A stretch of 64,000 nt of DNA from Clostridium lentum (GCF_014287815.1 NZ_JACOOQ010000004.1:99801-163800); one strand, 5' to 3'; numbered from the stretch's first letter, positions 1 through 10,400 are shown. Numbers and translations: made by a program. The notes: a model not told the origin generated them from the letters alone.

Positions 1-266
1 TTTAATGGAATAATAGCAACTCTAGAAGAGTTTTTTTCTTCGTAATTTGTTAGTGCAGCAGATAATACCTCATTATTATGTATTTGATAAGAATACATAT
101 ATCTAAATTCATTAGCTTGATTAAGAAGATAGTCTTTCTTTTTATATAGATAAAATTCTTCAAAAAAAACAAGTTGAAAGAATAAAGTTATAAAAAATAC
201 TCCTAATATTAACCCTAAGGTTATGGTAAATAATTTTCTGCTGATACTTTTACTATTGGTTAACAT
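1..266 (-). CDS. Sensor histidine kinase, N-terminal fragment
   Basis: Partial gene running off the left edge; only about 88 codons are present. The ATG lies inside the last codons of the response regulator gene (14-base overlap), so the two are translationally coupled. The visible protein begins MLTNSKSISRKLF and goes straight into a hydrophobic membrane segment at roughly residues 13-34. An extracellular-looking stretch follows, rich in Tyr, Asn and Lys. This is the usual N-terminus of a membrane sensor kinase, and its position directly after an OmpR/PhoB regulator supports that. The kinase core (H box, ATPase) lies outside the window, so the identification rests on topology and context. 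Confidence 0.75.
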   Translation of the reverse strand, partial: MLTNSKSISRKLFTITLGLILGVFFITLFFQLVFFEEFYLYKKKDYLLNQANEFRYMYSYQIHNNEVLSAALTNYEEKNSSRVAIIPL

Positions 267-933
267 CAAATTTATACCCACTTCCTCTTACAGTTATAAT
301 GTAATTTGCTTTTTCTCCAAGTTTTTCTCTTAGCCTTTTAATATTTGTATCTACTGTACGAAGATCTCCATAATAATCTATTCCCCAAACATTATCTAGA
401 ATAGTATCTCTAGTTAATGCAATGCCAATATTATCAGATAAATAAACAAGAAGCTCGTACTCTTTTGGTGAAAGAGCAAGTTGAACATTATTAACTTTTA
501 TTTCATGAGAAAGCTTATTTATTGTAAGACCATTATAATTTTTTGTAGAAGATTGATTTTCACAAAGATCAGCAGTTCTTTTTAAAAGTGCTTTAACTTT
601 TGCTACAAGAATTTTAGGAGAGAAAGGTTTAGTTACATAGTCATCAGCTCCTATATCATAGCCATAAAGTTTATCTTCTTCCTGACTTTTGGCAGTAAGA
701 AGAATTATTGGAATATCAGATACTGTTCTAATGGTTTCAAGAACAGTTAGCCCATCAATTTTAGGCATCATTATATCTAAAAGGATAAGGTCAACATTAT
801 TATTTTTAAAAACCTTAAGACCTTCTTCACCATCACAGGCTTCAATAACAGAAAATCCTTCACTTAATAGATAATCTTTCAGTAAAAAACGTATTCTAAT
901 TTCATCTTCAATAATAAGTATTGTTTTATTCAT
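253..933 (-). CDS. OmpR/PhoB-family response regulator
   Basis: DNA-binding response regulator of a two-component system, 226 aa. The receiver domain (about 1-115) carries the acidic pair D10/E11, the phospho-acceptor D53 in LLDIMMP, T80 and the conserved K102 in TKPFSP. The C-terminal winged-helix domain (about 130-226) has the SPKEYELL opening, a recognition region around TVDTNIKRLREKLG and the final VRGSGYKF wing. I start it at the second ATG: a TCCTCC complement (941-946) gives a GGAGGA Shine-Dalgarno 7 bases upstream, while the first in-frame ATG lies inside that site. It is co-transcribed with the overlapping kinase downstream. The stimulus is unknown. Confidence 0.93.
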   Translation of the reverse strand: MNKTILIIEDEIRIRFLLKDYLLSEGFSVIEACDGEEGLKVFKNNNVDLILLDIMMPKIDGLTVLETIRTVSDIPIILLTAKSQEEDKLYGYDIGADDYVTKPFSPKILVAKVKALLKRTADLCENQSSTKNYNGLTINKLSHEIKVNNVQLALSPKEYELLVYLSDNIGIALTRDTILDNVWGIDYYGDLRTVDTNIKRLREKLGEKANYIITVRGSGYKFDVNQ

Positions 934-1121
934 AAATAAGTCCTCCATTATATACTTAATAATAATTATAGTCTAAAAACTTAAAAATAAAAACATGTTA
1001 ATATATTATTGTAATTAATATTTAAACATATTATTATAAAAAGAAGTGGATTAAAAATGAATTTTAGCTGTCCATAAAGGCATTTAAAACAATTATAGGA
1101 GATGGGAAAGGAAATTATCAG

Positions 1122-2360
1122 ATGATAAAATTAAATTTTGATGTTAAAAAACACAAATTAGAAAACGGGTTAGAAGTATTAACAATAAAAAAGGATACAC
1201 AAATATCTTCTATTAATGTAGGAATAAAGGTTGGCTCATTAAATGAAAGTAAGGATGAAAAAGGGATTTCACATTTTATTGAGCATATGATGTTTAAAGG
1301 AACAATTAAAAGAGGTTTTGAAAAGTTAAATGATGATTTAGAATCATTAGGCGGAGAATATAATGCATACACTGATTATTCCATTACTGTTTACTCTATA
1401 AGTTGCTTAGAAGAGGAATTGGGAAATGCAATAGAGTTATTGGGAGATATGGTTACTAATTCTGTATTTTTAAAAGAGGAGATAGAAAAAGAAAGAGGAG
1501 TAATTCTTGCAGAAATGAAAGCAAGTATGGATAGTGTAGAAGATTTAAGTTTTAAGAGAGTTAATGAAATTGCCTTTGAAAAAAGCTGTTTAAGATATGA
1601 TGTGGCAGGAACAGAAAAGAATGTAAAGAAATTTACTAGAAAAGATATTATTAGTTATTATGAAAAGTACTATATACCTAATAATACATTAATAACTATG
1701 GTTTCATCTTTAGAGCATGAAGAAGCTTTAGAGAAAATAAAAGAAAACTTTGGGCATTGGCAATCAAAAGAATTAGTTGCAGTAGAAATATTTGATGAGC
1801 AGAATAAGGCCATTAGGAAAACAACTTATAAGAAAAATATTGAATTAAGTACTATAATGTATCTATTTACTTTTTACGATTTAGAAAAGGATTTAGAATT
1901 ACCACTTAGAATACTTAATCATAGATTAGGAGAAAGTTCTAATTCACTTTTATTTAGAGAAGTAAGGGAAATTAGAGGGCTTGCCTATGATATATATTCA
2001 CATCTTGATATGACCAATCATATAAAGTCATTATACATTTATACGGCTGTAGCTGAAGAAGATGTTAATAAAACAATAGAAGCAATAAATGAAATTTTAG
2101 AAGGGGTTAAGAAGAAGAAGATAGAAATTGGAGAAAGGGACCTTGATATAATGAAGAAGGTTCATAAAACAGCTGTTATTTCAACTTTAGATGATTCTTC
2201 TGAATTATGCAGTTATATTTTAAATCAATCCATAGAAGATGAGGATATTTATGAGTTTTTACATGATATGGAGAGAATTAATAATATTACAAGCGATGAA
2301 ATTTATGATGTAGCTAATAAAGTTTTAAAAAATCCAACTATTCATATATTAAAATCTTAA
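1122..2360 (+). CDS. M16 family zinc metallopeptidase (insulinase-like)
   Basis: Predicted cytoplasmic zinc peptidase of the M16 (pitrilysin/insulinase) family, 412 aa, a usual length for the bacterial processing-peptidase-like members. The inverted zinc motif HFIEH is at residues 51-55, and a third ligand, E131, lies 76 residues further on in GVILAEMKASMD, as expected. The C-terminal half (about 165-412) is the second, non-catalytic M16 domain, with the R/Y-rich region REVREIRGLAYDIYS. The gene diverges from the two-component genes and is followed by recX after 15 bases, suggesting co-transcription. The natural substrate is not evident; the family includes the Bacillus YmxG-type enzymes. Confidence 0.92.
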   Translation: MIKLNFDVKKHKLENGLEVLTIKKDTQISSINVGIKVGSLNESKDEKGISHFIEHMMFKGTIKRGFEKLNDDLESLGGEYNAYTDYSITVYSISCLEEELGNAIELLGDMVTNSVFLKEEIEKERGVILAEMKASMDSVEDLSFKRVNEIAFEKSCLRYDVAGTEKNVKKFTRKDIISYYEKYYIPNNTLITMVSSLEHEEALEKIKENFGHWQSKELVAVEIFDEQNKAIRKTTYKKNIELSTIMYLFTFYDLEKDLELPLRILNHRLGESSNSLLFREVREIRGLAYDIYSHLDMTNHIKSLYIYTAVAEEDVNKTIEAINEILEGVKKKKIEIGERDLDIMKKVHKTAVISTLDDSSELCSYILNQSIEDEDIYEFLHDMERINNITSDEIYDVANKVLKNPTIHILKS

Positions 2361-2375
2361 AAGGTGGATATAATT

Positions 2376-2999
2376 ATGAATATAATTACAAAAATAGAAT
2401 GTGGAAATCGTAATAAAAATAGAGTTAATATATATATTGATGAAGAATATGCTTTTTCGGTGGATATGGAAATTGTATATAAAGAAGGATTAAAAGTTAA
2501 AGATCCAGTAGACTATGATAAATTAAAGAAGATTATTGAAGAAGATAATTATATTAAATGTAAAAATGCTGCCATAAGAATAATTGAAAGGTCTTATAAA
2601 AGTGAAAAGGAAATAAAAGATAAATTATTAAAAAAGGAATTTGATAATAATACTGTTAATAGGACTTTATCATTTTTAAAAGAATATAATTTAATAGATG
2701 ATGAAAAACTTGTATCTATGTATGTAAAAGATAGATTAAGAAATCAAGGAGAAAAAAAGATAAAGTATAGTTTGATGCAAAAAGGAATAAATGAGGAGCT
2801 TATTTATAGAGAGCTAAATAAGATTAATAATGATGATTTGGAAGATATAGCTTATAATTTAGCATTAAAGAAGTACGAAGTTCTAAGTAAAAGAGAAAAT
2901 GATAAATATAAATTATATCAAAAGCTTACTAGATATTTAATGGGCAGAGGATATGGATATGATTTAGTCTCTAGGGTAGTGAAGAGAATAGTTAATTAA
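2376..2999 (+). CDS. recX: RecX, regulator of RecA
   Basis: Regulatory protein RecX, 207 aa, which binds RecA filaments and limits strand exchange. The protein has the three-helix repeat pattern of the family: AAIRIIERSYKSEKEIKDKL, then FLKEYNLIDDEKLVSMYVKD, then the closing YQKLTRYLMGRGYGYDLVSRVV, with an N-terminal beta-rich segment that includes VNIYIDEEYAFSV. The start is the ATG at 2376, 8 bases after AAGGTGG; an in-frame GTG at 2364 lies inside that Shine-Dalgarno and is unlikely to be used. It follows the M16 peptidase gene closely and precedes the transglutaminase-like gene by 23 bases, so the three probably form one operon. Confidence 0.9.
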   Translation: MNIITKIECGNRNKNRVNIYIDEEYAFSVDMEIVYKEGLKVKDPVDYDKLKKIIEEDNYIKCKNAAIRIIERSYKSEKEIKDKLLKKEFDNNTVNRTLSFLKEYNLIDDEKLVSMYVKDRLRNQGEKKIKYSLMQKGINEELIYRELNKINNDDLEDIAYNLALKKYEVLSKRENDKYKLYQKLTRYLMGRGYGYDLVSRVVKRIVN

Positions 3000-3022
3000 G
3001 AATAATTATGAAGGGAGCCTTT

Positions 3023-4087
3023 ATGAGAGAGTTAGTAGCATATATTATTTGTGCTATAATTGTATTATATGGTATAAGGGAAAGTATACTTACAGCATTT
3101 GAAGAAAGAACTTTGAAATATTCAATATACAAAGTTTTATATTATTTTTCTATTTTGCTGACATTTTTTCTGGTAATTGTTAATTTAAATTTAGTAATGA
3201 CTGTAATTATAAGATTTAAATTGCAATACTTGACCTTTATATATAATACAAAGTATACCAATAGCATTATACTAATTATATTTTTCTGTATTAGCCAGAA
3301 TATTATTTATGTATTGTTAAAGCTATTATCTCAACATGTTATTTCAGCATTTAAAAGCAATGAAAAGAGGGTTATCCCTTTATACATTATTTCAGGATTT
3401 TTAGGGTTTATTAAAGGATTAGTAATTATACTAATAGTATTTGTAGGTGTAATTACTTACAATAGAACCATAGGAGCCAATAATAAAATAGATTTATTTA
3501 GTGATTTTTCATCCTATAATAAAATAAAGACTATTATATTTACCAATAGTAGTTTCAATCCTGATATGTATCCGGTGAATGACAACACAATTTCTACAGC
3601 TAATAATATTATCTATTATAATGGAGTAACCTTAGAAGAAGGTATACAATCTAATGAGGAAATCGATAATAAGGCTAAAGAAATAATAAAATTTTGTGAT
3701 GATGATAGAAGTAAGGCCAAGAGGATATATACATGGATAGGTACCAATATCCAGTATGATTCAGAAAAGGCATCAAAGGCTTTAAATGAAGAGGAGCTAG
3801 ATGGTAGTGGCTCAATTACTGCTTGGCATAGTGGTAAAGGAATATGCTTTGATTATGCATGTCTTTATGTATCAATGGCAAGGGCAGCAGGATTAAAGGT
3901 AAGGTTAGTTACGGGAGAGGCATTTGATGGTAATAGTTATGGTTCTCATGCTTGGAATCAAGTTTATCTGTCAGATGAAAGAAGATGGATAAATGTTGAT
4001 ACGACCTTTTATATTTCTGGAGATTATTTTGATAGCAATTTATTTGAAGAAGATCATATAGAAGAAGAAATTGCCGGTGAATGGTAA
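3023..4087 (+). CDS. Membrane-anchored transglutaminase-like protein
   Basis: 354 aa. The N-terminal third (about 1-150) holds four hydrophobic segments (for example ELVAYIICAIIVLYGI and LVIILIVFVGVITY), so the protein is membrane-embedded. The C-terminal part is a transglutaminase-like domain with the full Cys-His-Asp set: C275 in GKGICFDYA, H309 in GSHAWNQVY and D326 in WINVDTTF. In bacteria such domains usually act as cysteine peptidases or amidases; the substrate cannot be read from the sequence. The start at 3023 is preceded by GAAGGGAG at a good spacing; the earlier ATG at 3008 has no ribosome-binding site. It is last in the M16-recX transcript and ends at a strong terminator. Confidence 0.85.
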   Translation: MRELVAYIICAIIVLYGIRESILTAFEERTLKYSIYKVLYYFSILLTFFLVIVNLNLVMTVIIRFKLQYLTFIYNTKYTNSIILIIFFCISQNIIYVLLKLLSQHVISAFKSNEKRVIPLYIISGFLGFIKGLVIILIVFVGVITYNRTIGANNKIDLFSDFSSYNKIKTIIFTNSSFNPDMYPVNDNTISTANNIIYYNGVTLEEGIQSNEEIDNKAKEIIKFCDDDRSKAKRIYTWIGTNIQYDSEKASKALNEEELDGSGSITAWHSGKGICFDYACLYVSMARAAGLKVRLVTGEAFDGNSYGSHAWNQVYLSDERRWINVDTTFYISGDYFDSNLFEEDHIEEEIAGEW

Positions 4088-4092
4088 ATAAG

Positions 4093-4119
4093 AAAAGCAC
4101 TTTAGCTAAAGTGCTTTTT
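4093..4119. terminator. Bidirectional intrinsic terminator
   Basis: Perfect inverted repeat AAAGCACTTTAGCTAAAGTGCTTT with A- and T-tracts at the ends, between convergent genes. The stop codon of the TPR gene on the other strand lies inside the hairpin. Confidence 0.85.
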
Positions 4120-4462
4120 TATTTTTGGAAAGAATAAGTTTTATTGCCTTTTCGCAGTCAAGGTCAGAGCTATCTAAGGCCCAAGCTAAATTGAAATAAA
4201 TTAGAGCTTTGTTGCTTTCCTGCTTCATAGCATAGCAATATGCTAGGTTAAAATAGTATTTACTTTCTTTTTGAAATTCCAAAGATTTTTTTATCATCTT
4301 TATAGCAGAATCAAAATCTCTTAATTTTATATAGCACACACCAATATTATAATAAGAGCATGGAACATTGACATTTGAATCAATTGACAACCTATATGAA
4401 TTTATTGCTTTTTGAAACTGTTTTTCAGTATAGAATTTATTACCTTCATTGAAGTGATTCAT
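4106..4462 (-). CDS. Small TPR-repeat protein
   Basis: 118 aa made almost entirely of tetratricopeptide repeats: about three 34-residue units. The A/Y/N-rich helical signatures are SYYNIGVCYIKLRDFDSAIKM, YYFNLAYCYAMKQESNKALIY and a partial first unit NKFYTEKQFQKAINSYRL. No signal peptide or membrane segment is seen, so it is likely a soluble cytoplasmic adaptor; the partner is unknown. The gene stands alone, convergent with the transglutaminase-like gene, and its last codons overlap the shared terminator. The ORF is open and well preceded by a GGAGGG complement. Confidence 0.8.
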   Translation of the reverse strand: MNHFNEGNKFYTEKQFQKAINSYRLSIDSNVNVPCSYYNIGVCYIKLRDFDSAIKMIKKSLEFQKESKYYFNLAYCYAMKQESNKALIYFNLAWALDSSDLDCEKAIKLILSKNKKAL

Positions 4463-4671
4463 TTTTCCCTCCTATGATTTATAAATATATTTTAATTATG
4501 TTCTCCATATGGGAATATTATTCATTAAATTATATTATTTTACAGGGTATATTATGAAAATTATAAAAAAATAGAATGAAAAATTTTCATTAAAATATGT
4601 TATAATATAGTAAAAATGGAATATAATATACATAATTGTATATAAATATAAAATAGAAAGAGAGATATATT

Positions 4672-7600
4672 ATGGGGAAGTATAAAGTAGGTATTGATGT
4701 AGGCTCAACTACTATTAAAGTATTAGTAATTGATGAAAATAATAATATTAAATATAGCACTTATAAAAGACATTTTTCAGACATAAAAACTACCTTAAAA
4801 GAGAGCCTAGAACAATGTTATAAATTTATAGGTAATAGCAATGTTAAAATGATGGTGACTGGTTCAGGTGGACTAGCTGTATCTAAATGGCTAGAGTTAT
4901 CTTTCGAACAAGAAGTTATTGCTTGTAATAAAGCCATAGAAACCTTTATACCTCAAACAGATGTAGCTATAGAGTTAGGGGGAGAAGATGCAAAGATAAC
5001 TTATTTTAGCAGTGGGATAGAACAGAGAATGAATGGAAGTTGTGCAGGAGGCACTGGAGCATTTATAGATCAAATGGCAGTACTTTTAAATACTGATGCT
5101 ATAGGAATTAATGAATTATCTAAAAATGCAGAGATAATTTATCCTATAGCTTCTAGATGTGGGGTATTTGCTAAAACAGACATACAACCATTAATTAATG
5201 AAGGTGCAAGAAAAGAAGATATTGCTGATTCAATTTTCCAAGCAGTTGTTAATCAGACTATTAGCGGATTAGCATGTGGTAAACCTATAAGAGGACGAGT
5301 AGCATTTTTAGGAGGACCACTTCATTTCTTAGATGGACTTAGAAATAGATTTATTAAGACTTTAAATTTAAAAGAAGGTGAGTACATAGTCCCTAAGGAA
5401 TCCCACTACTATGTAGCCATAGGAGCGGCGTTATTGGCAAAAAACGAAAAGTATGTACAGCTTGATAATATAATAAGAAAAATCAGTACCATAAAAGTAG
5501 AAGATGATGGGAAGGGACATATGGAGCCTTTATTTAATGACAATGATGATTATGAAGAGTTCAAGAAAAGACATGAAGATGATAAGGTTAAGAGAGCTGA
5601 TTTAAACACTTATAGAGGTAAGGCATTTTTGGGAATTGATGCAGGTTCAACAACTACTAAGGCAGCTCTTATTGGTGAGGAAGGTCAACTGTTATATTCA
5701 TATTATAATAGTAATGAAGGTAGTCCCTTAAATAAGAGTATAGAAATATTAAAGGATTTATATAAAAAGCTTCCTAAAGAAGTGGAAATAGTAAAAAGTA
5801 CAGTAACAGGTTATGGTGAAGGACTAATTAAGACAGCCTTAGGAATAGATATTGGAGAAATTGAGACTATATGCCATTTTAAAGGAGCAGAGGCTTTTTT
5901 GCCAGGGGTAGACTTTATTTTGGATATTGGTGGACAAGATATGAAAGCCTTGAAGATGAAAGAAGGAAATATTGATAATATTTTGATAAATGAGGCATGT
6001 TCTTCAGGGTGTGGGTCATTTATAGAAAGTTTCAGTAAATCATTGAACCTTCCTATTAAAGAGTTTGCGAAACTTTCTATTGAAGCTAAGAAACCAGTAG
6101 ATTTAGGCTCTAGATGTACTGTATTTATGAATTCAAAAGTTAAACAGGCACAGAAGGAAGGTTATGAAGTTGCAGATATATCAGCAGGTTTATGTTATTC
6201 AGTAATAAAAAATGCTTTATATAAGGTTATAAAGATACGCAATTTTGAAGAGTTAGGTAAAAAAGTTATTGTACAAGGTGGAACATTTTATAATGATGGT
6301 GTTCTTAGAAGTTTTGAAAAGATAACAGGAATAAATGTAGTACGTCCAGATATTTCAGGTATAATGGGAGCTTTTGGTGCAGCATTAATAAGTAGGGAAA
6401 GATATATAGAAGGTAAAGAGACAACATTAGTATCAAAAGAGGAGCTAGGAGATATAAAAATAGCAATCAATACTATGAGATGCGGTGGCTGTGGTAATAA
6501 TTGTCTTTTAACAATTAATAAGTTTTCCAATGGTAAGAAGTTCATTACAGGAAATAGATGCGAGAAGCCTTTGGGAAATATGAAAGGAAAAAGAGAAATC
6601 CCTAACTTATTTAAATATAAGTTAGAAAGAGCTTTTGACTATACTCCTCTAGAAGAAAGTCAAGCGGAAAGAGGGGTAATTGGTATACCAAGAGTACTTA
6701 ATATGTATGAAAATTATCCATTTTGGTTTACTCTTTTAACAAGTTTAAAATTTAGAGTAGAGATATCACCATTATCCAGTAGGAAGATATATGATAAAGG
6801 AATTGAGACAATTCCATCAGAATCAGCATGTTATCCAGCAAAAATATCTCATGGACATATATTGTGGCTTATAGAAAAGGGTATTAAAAATATATTCTAT
6901 CCATGTGTAGCATATGAATACAAAGAAGACCCTACAGTAGACAACCATTATAACTGTCCAATGGTAACATCATATCCAGAGGTTATTAAGAATAATATTG
7001 ATGAAATAAAGAAGCAGGAAATAAACTTTATTTCACCTTTCCTTTCATTAAGCAATGAAGAAAAATTAGCAAAAAGAATATATATAGTATTTAAGGAATT
7101 TGGTGTATCTATAAAGGAAGCTAAGGAAGCTGTTAAGAAGGCTTTTGAAGAAAGAGAAAAATTTGTAACAGATATAAGGAAAAAAGGTGAAGAGGTTATT
7201 AAATATATTGAAGAAAATCATATAAAAGGGATAGTGCTTAGCGGTAGACCTTATCATGTAGATCCAGAAATTAATCATGGATTAACAGATATAATTACTT
7301 CTTATGGGATGGCAGTTCTTACAGAAGATAGTGTTGCTCATTTAGATAAGGTTGAAAGACCTCTTAGGGTTGTGGATCAATGGATGTATCATAGTAGATT
7401 ATATAGGGCAGCATCTTATGTAAAAAATAATCCAAACTTAGAACTTATTCAAATTACTTCCTTTGGCTGCGGACTTGATGCCATAACATCAGACCAAGTT
7501 AATGAAATTTTATCATCAGCAGGAAAGATGTATACCCTTATAAAGATTGATGAAGGAAGTAACCTTGGAGCAGTAAGAATTAGAATTAGGTCATTAAAAG

Positions 7601-8964
7601 CAGCGATTGAAGAAAGAGAAAGAAAAGGTATTAAGCTAAAGCCGGTGACACAAGTGAATAAAAGAAATATTTTTACTAAGGAAATGAGGAAATATTATAC
7701 AATCCTTTGCCCTCAAATGTCACCAATACACTTCGATTTTGTTGAAGCAGCAGCTAAGAGTATTGGATATAATGTAGAAGTAATGCCATCCATTGATAAG
7801 GAAGCAATAGAGTATGGATTGAAATATGTGAATAATGATGCCTGCTATCCGTCAATTATTGTGGTAGGACAAATGATTCGTGCTTTGATGTCAGGAAAAT
7901 ATGATTTAAATAAGACTGCTGTAATAATGAGTCAGACAGGAGGCGGTTGTAGGGCTACAAATTATATAGGATTTATTAAAAAAGCCTTAAGGGAAGCAGG
8001 TTTTGATAATATTCCAATAATATCATTAAATGCTTTGGGTATGGAAAAGCAGCCAGGATTTGAAATAACACCAGCTTTTGTTAATAGAGGGCTTATGGCT
8101 ATATTATATGGAGATTTATTTATGAGAGTCTTATATAGGGTAAGACCGTATGAAAAAGTTAAAGGAGCAGCAAATACTTTATATAAGAAATGGAAAGATG
8201 TTGCATGCCAAAATGTGAAAAACGGAAAATGGATAGAATTTAGCAAAAATGTTCAAGATATAGTAAAAGATTTTGATGAGTTAGAATTATTAGATATAAA
8301 GAAACCAAAGGTGGGAGTAGTAGGAGAAATTCTTGTTAAATTTCATCCAACAGCAAATAATGACATAGTTTCACAATTAGAAAAGGAAGGTGTTGAAGCT
8401 GTTGTACCAGATCTTCTAGATTTTTTCTTATATTCATGTTATGATGCTGAATTTAAATATAAATATCTTTCTGGAAGCTATAAATCCATGCAGTTAAATA
8501 AATTAGCAATTAGGATAATAGAGTTATATAGAAAGAAAATTAAAACAGAATTAAGCAAGAGTAAGAGATTTGAATATCCAATGCATATAAAGGATTTAGG
8601 GAAGAAAGCATCAAAAGTATTGTCTCTAGGCAACCAAACAGGTGAAGGGTGGCTTCTTACAGGAGAGATGCTAGAACTTATTGATACAGGTGTAAATAAT
8701 ATTGTATGTGTACAGCCTTTTGCATGTTTACCTAATCATGTTACAGGTAAAGGAATGATAAAGAAACTTAAGGAACTTTATCCTTTATCAAATATAGTAG
8801 CAGTTGATTATGATCCTGGTGCATCAGAGGTAAATCAGATCAATAGAATTAAACTTATGCTGGCTGTGGCATTTAAAAATATAGATTTAGAAAATAAGTA
8901 TAGTGAAAAGTATGAAATTAATCAAGAAGCAGTAAGTGAAGTTGCAATAAAATTAAATAATTAA
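4672..8964 (+). CDS. Fused 2-hydroxyacyl-CoA dehydratase activator/dehydratase-like protein
   Basis: 1430 aa. Two BadF/BcrA-type ASKHA ATPase domains stand in tandem: about 1-265 ([26 protein letters not shown]) and 315-580 ([25 protein letters not shown]). They are followed by a DUF2229-type region (about 640-900) and a dehydratase-subunit-like C-terminus with conserved Cys motifs ([24 protein letters not shown]). In the dehydratase activator HgdC, Cys127 and Cys166 bind a [4Fe-4S] cluster across the homodimer. Here both halves carry the pair at the same 39-residue spacing (C124/C163 and C443/C482). The family is related to radical-type dehydratases, but the physiological reaction of this fused clostridial form is not established. 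Single-gene unit with a TATAAT -10 at 4601 and its own terminator. Confidence 0.85.
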   Translation: MGKYKVGIDVGSTTIKVLVIDENNNIKYSTYKRHFSDIKTTLKESLEQCYKFIGNSNVKMMVTGSGGLAVSKWLELSFEQEVIACNKAIETFIPQTDVAIELGGEDAKITYFSSGIEQRMNGSCAGGTGAFIDQMAVLLNTDAIGINELSKNAEIIYPIASRCGVFAKTDIQPLINEGARKEDIADSIFQAVVNQTISGLACGKPIRGRVAFLGGPLHFLDGLRNRFIKTLNLKEGEYIVPKESHYYVAIGAALLAKNEKYVQLDNIIRKISTIKVEDDGKGHMEPLFNDNDDYEEFKKRHEDDKVKRADLNTYRGKAFLGIDAGSTTTKAALIGEEGQLLYSYYNSNEGSPLNKSIEILKDLYKKLPKEVEIVKSTVTGYGEGLIKTALGIDIGEIETICHFKGAEAFLPGVDFILDIGGQDMKALKMKEGNIDNILINEACSSGCGSFIESFSKSLNLPIKEFAKLSIEAKKPVDLGSRCTVFMNSKVKQAQKEGYEVADISAGLCYSVIKNALYKVIKIRNFEELGKKVIVQGGTFYNDGVLRSFEKITGINVVRPDISGIMGAFGAALISRERYIEGKETTLVSKEELGDIKIAINTMRCGGCGNNCLLTINKFSNGKKFITGNRCEKPLGNMKGKREIPNLFKYKLERAFDYTPLEESQAERGVIGIPRVLNMYENYPFWFTLLTSLKFRVEISPLSSRKIYDKGIETIPSESACYPAKISHGHILWLIEKGIKNIFYPCVAYEYKEDPTVDNHYNCPMVTSYPEVIKNNIDEIKKQEINFISPFLSLSNEEKLAKRIYIVFKEFGVSIKEAKEAVKKAFEEREKFVTDIRKKGEEVIKYIEENHIKGIVLSGRPYHVDPEINHGLTDIITSYGMAVLTEDSVAHLDKVERPLRVVDQWMYHSRLYRAASYVKNNPNLELIQITSFGCGLDAITSDQVNEILSSAGKMYTLIKIDEGSNLGAVRIRIRSLKAAIEERERKGIKLKPVTQVNKRNIFTKEMRKYYTILCPQMSPIHFDFVEAAAKSIGYNVEVMPSIDKEAIEYGLKYVNNDACYPSIIVVGQMIRALMSGKYDLNKTAVIMSQTGGGCRATNYIGFIKKALREAGFDNIPIISLNALGMEKQPGFEITPAFVNRGLMAILYGDLFMRVLYRVRPYEKVKGAANTLYKKWKDVACQNVKNGKWIEFSKNVQDIVKDFDELELLDIKKPKVGVVGEILVKFHPTANNDIVSQLEKEGVEAVVPDLLDFFLYSCYDAEFKYKYLSGSYKSMQLNKLAIRIIELYRKKIKTELSKSKRFEYPMHIKDLGKKASKVLSLGNQTGEGWLLTGEMLELIDTGVNNIVCVQPFACLPNHVTGKGMIKKLKELYPLSNIVAVDYDPGASEVNQINRIKLMLAVAFKNIDLENKYSEKYEINQEAVSEVAIKLNN

Positions 8965-8973
8965 CAGTGAAAT

Positions 8974-9022
8974 AAGAGAAAAATAAAAAAGATACGACAT
9001 TTTTTTATTTTTCTCTTTATTT
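8974..9022 (+). terminator. Intrinsic terminator after the dehydratase-like gene
   Basis: A 17-base arm at 8974-8990 (AAGAGAAAAATAAAAAA) pairs perfectly with 9001-9017, with a 10-base loop. It is AT-rich and followed by a T-rich run. Confidence 0.7.
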
Positions 9023-9087
9023 TTTTCGGACTTTTGACTATAATGTATGTATGTTTTAAAGGGAAAATTAATGGCAGGAGAGATAAT

Positions 9088-10029
9088 ATGAACGAAAATA
9101 ATCCATATATACTAGTACTGGGGGCATCAATAGTAGATATAATTGGTTTTAGTAAGAGAGAATTTAAGGCAAAGGATTCAATTCCAGGATCTATAAAGAT
9201 TTCGCTTGGGGGAGTTTGCAGAAATATTGCTGAGAATTTAGCTAGGGTAGGTATAAACACAGAATTCATTTCTATATTGGGAGATGATGCTAATGGGAGA
9301 AATATCTTAGAACATTCTAAGAGAATAGGTTATAAGATGGACAATTCATTAATATTAAAAGATGAATGTACACCTACATATATGGCAATACTAAATGAGC
9401 ATGGTGAAATGGAGTCTGCAATAGTAGATATGGATAGCTTAGATAAAATGGAAAGTAGTTTTATAGATTCAAAAGCTGAAATTTTTGAAAATGCTGAGTA
9501 TACTATTGTAGATTCAGACAACCCTGAATTATTAGAGTATGTTTTAAAGAAATTTCAAGGAAAAACTAAATTTATATTAGATCCAGTTTCAGCAAATAAA
9601 GCAACAAAAATAAGCCACTTGATGAAGTATTTCCATACAATAAAACCAAATAGATTAGAGACTGAAGCTTTATGTGGTTTTAAAATCAATGGTTATGAGG
9701 ATTTGCAAAAAGCAGGAAGATACTTCTTAGAGCAAGGGGTTGAAAATGTATTTATAAGTTTAGATGCAGATGGGATTTACTATCTTACAAAAGGTGAAGA
9801 AGGTACTATATGCCAAAATGATAAGATAGACATAAAAAATGTAACAGGTGCTGGAGATTCGTTTGTAGCTGGATTAGGATTAGGATATATGAATGGGTTA
9901 TCTATAATTGAAACATTAAAGTATGCAATTGCAATGTCAATAATTACTATTACACATGAAGATACTATTAATCCAGCAATAAGTAATGAATACGTTGAAA
10001 ATTACATGAATAAAATGAGTTGGAAATAA
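9088..10029 (+). CDS. PfkB-family kinase, pseudouridine-kinase-like
   Basis: Ribokinase/PfkB sugar kinase, 313 aa from the ATG at 9088, which has GCAGGAG 6-8 bases upstream. The N-terminal signature includes SIPGSIKISLGGVCRNIAEN, and the C-terminal PfkB motif is VTGAGDSFVAG with the catalytic Asp. The spacing and wording of the SxPGxIKxxxGGVxRNIAxNLA and HTxKPNRLExExLxG segments resemble Escherichia coli PsuK, so phosphorylation of pseudouridine is the best guess. The usual partner, pseudouridine-5-phosphate glycosidase (psuG), is not adjacent. A TATAAT at 9039-9044 could serve as the -10. Flanked by terminators on both sides, so probably monocistronic. Confidence 0.8.
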   Translation: MNENNPYILVLGASIVDIIGFSKREFKAKDSIPGSIKISLGGVCRNIAENLARVGINTEFISILGDDANGRNILEHSKRIGYKMDNSLILKDECTPTYMAILNEHGEMESAIVDMDSLDKMESSFIDSKAEIFENAEYTIVDSDNPELLEYVLKKFQGKTKFILDPVSANKATKISHLMKYFHTIKPNRLETEALCGFKINGYEDLQKAGRYFLEQGVENVFISLDADGIYYLTKGEEGTICQNDKIDIKNVTGAGDSFVAGLGLGYMNGLSIIETLKYAIAMSIITITHEDTINPAISNEYVENYMNKMSWK

Positions 10030-10037
10030 TTGTTTTT

Positions 10038-10064
10038 AAGAGATGCTTAGCGTCTCTTTTTTTT
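10038..10064 (+). terminator. Intrinsic terminator after the PfkB kinase gene
   Basis: Stem AAGAGATG / CGTCTCTT with loop CTTAG, followed by a run of T. Confidence 0.85.
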
Positions 10065-10169
10065 ATGCTTAGGAAATAGTTAAAAAGAAAGTATGATTTT
10101 ACATAATAAAAATAAAGGGATATTTATATAAGAGAGAAGAAATAAAAAAAGTATATAGTCGTAAATAAA

Positions 10170-10190
10170 ATACTCGTAAATGAGTATAAT
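10170..10190 (+). promoter_or_regulatory. Possible promoter -10 with overlapping inverted repeat
   Basis: The 6-bp inverted repeat ATACTC-N6-GAGTAT (10170-10187) overlaps a perfect TATAAT (10185-10190) upstream of the 43-aa ORF. No good -35 is seen. The layout would suit a repressor site, but that is inference from two short motifs in AT-rich DNA. Confidence 0.3.
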
Positions 10191-10268
10191 AATTAATAAA
10201 ACACTGCACAAATAAACTTTCAGTATAAATACTAAATAGATGGACAAAATATTTATGAGGTGATAAGT

Positions 10269-10400
10269 ATGGGAAGTAAATTAAAAATTAATAAGAAAGA
10301 AAATAAGAATATAAGTCATAATCCTCGAGCAGAAAGTGTTAAATCATGTTTTGGAGAACCTAAAGCAAAGCCATATGATCCAACAGATTTTAAGATTTAA
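10269..10400 (+). CDS. Small basic hypothetical protein (43 aa)
   Basis: 43 codons, MGSKLKINKKENKN..., with GAGGTGA just upstream of the ATG, so it is probably translated. The N-terminal third is Lys/Asn-rich; the middle has SHNPRAESVKSCFGEP and the end KPYDPTDFKI. No membrane segment. Tiny proteins with an HNP-AES-FGEP-PYD layout occur in clostridia as uncharacterised families, to my recollection; I cannot assign a role. The gene stands alone between terminators of its neighbours. The 295 bases after it hold only a terminator hairpin and the clpS promoter region. Confidence 0.65.
   Translation: MGSKLKINKKENKNISHNPRAESVKSCFGEPKAKPYDPTDFKI

Noticed and set aside
4672..8964. Two fused glycerol-kinase or hexokinase-like sugar kinases
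   Set aside because: The ASKHA motifs could suggest this, but the conserved cluster Cys and downstream dehydratase-like modules place it with the dehydratase activators.
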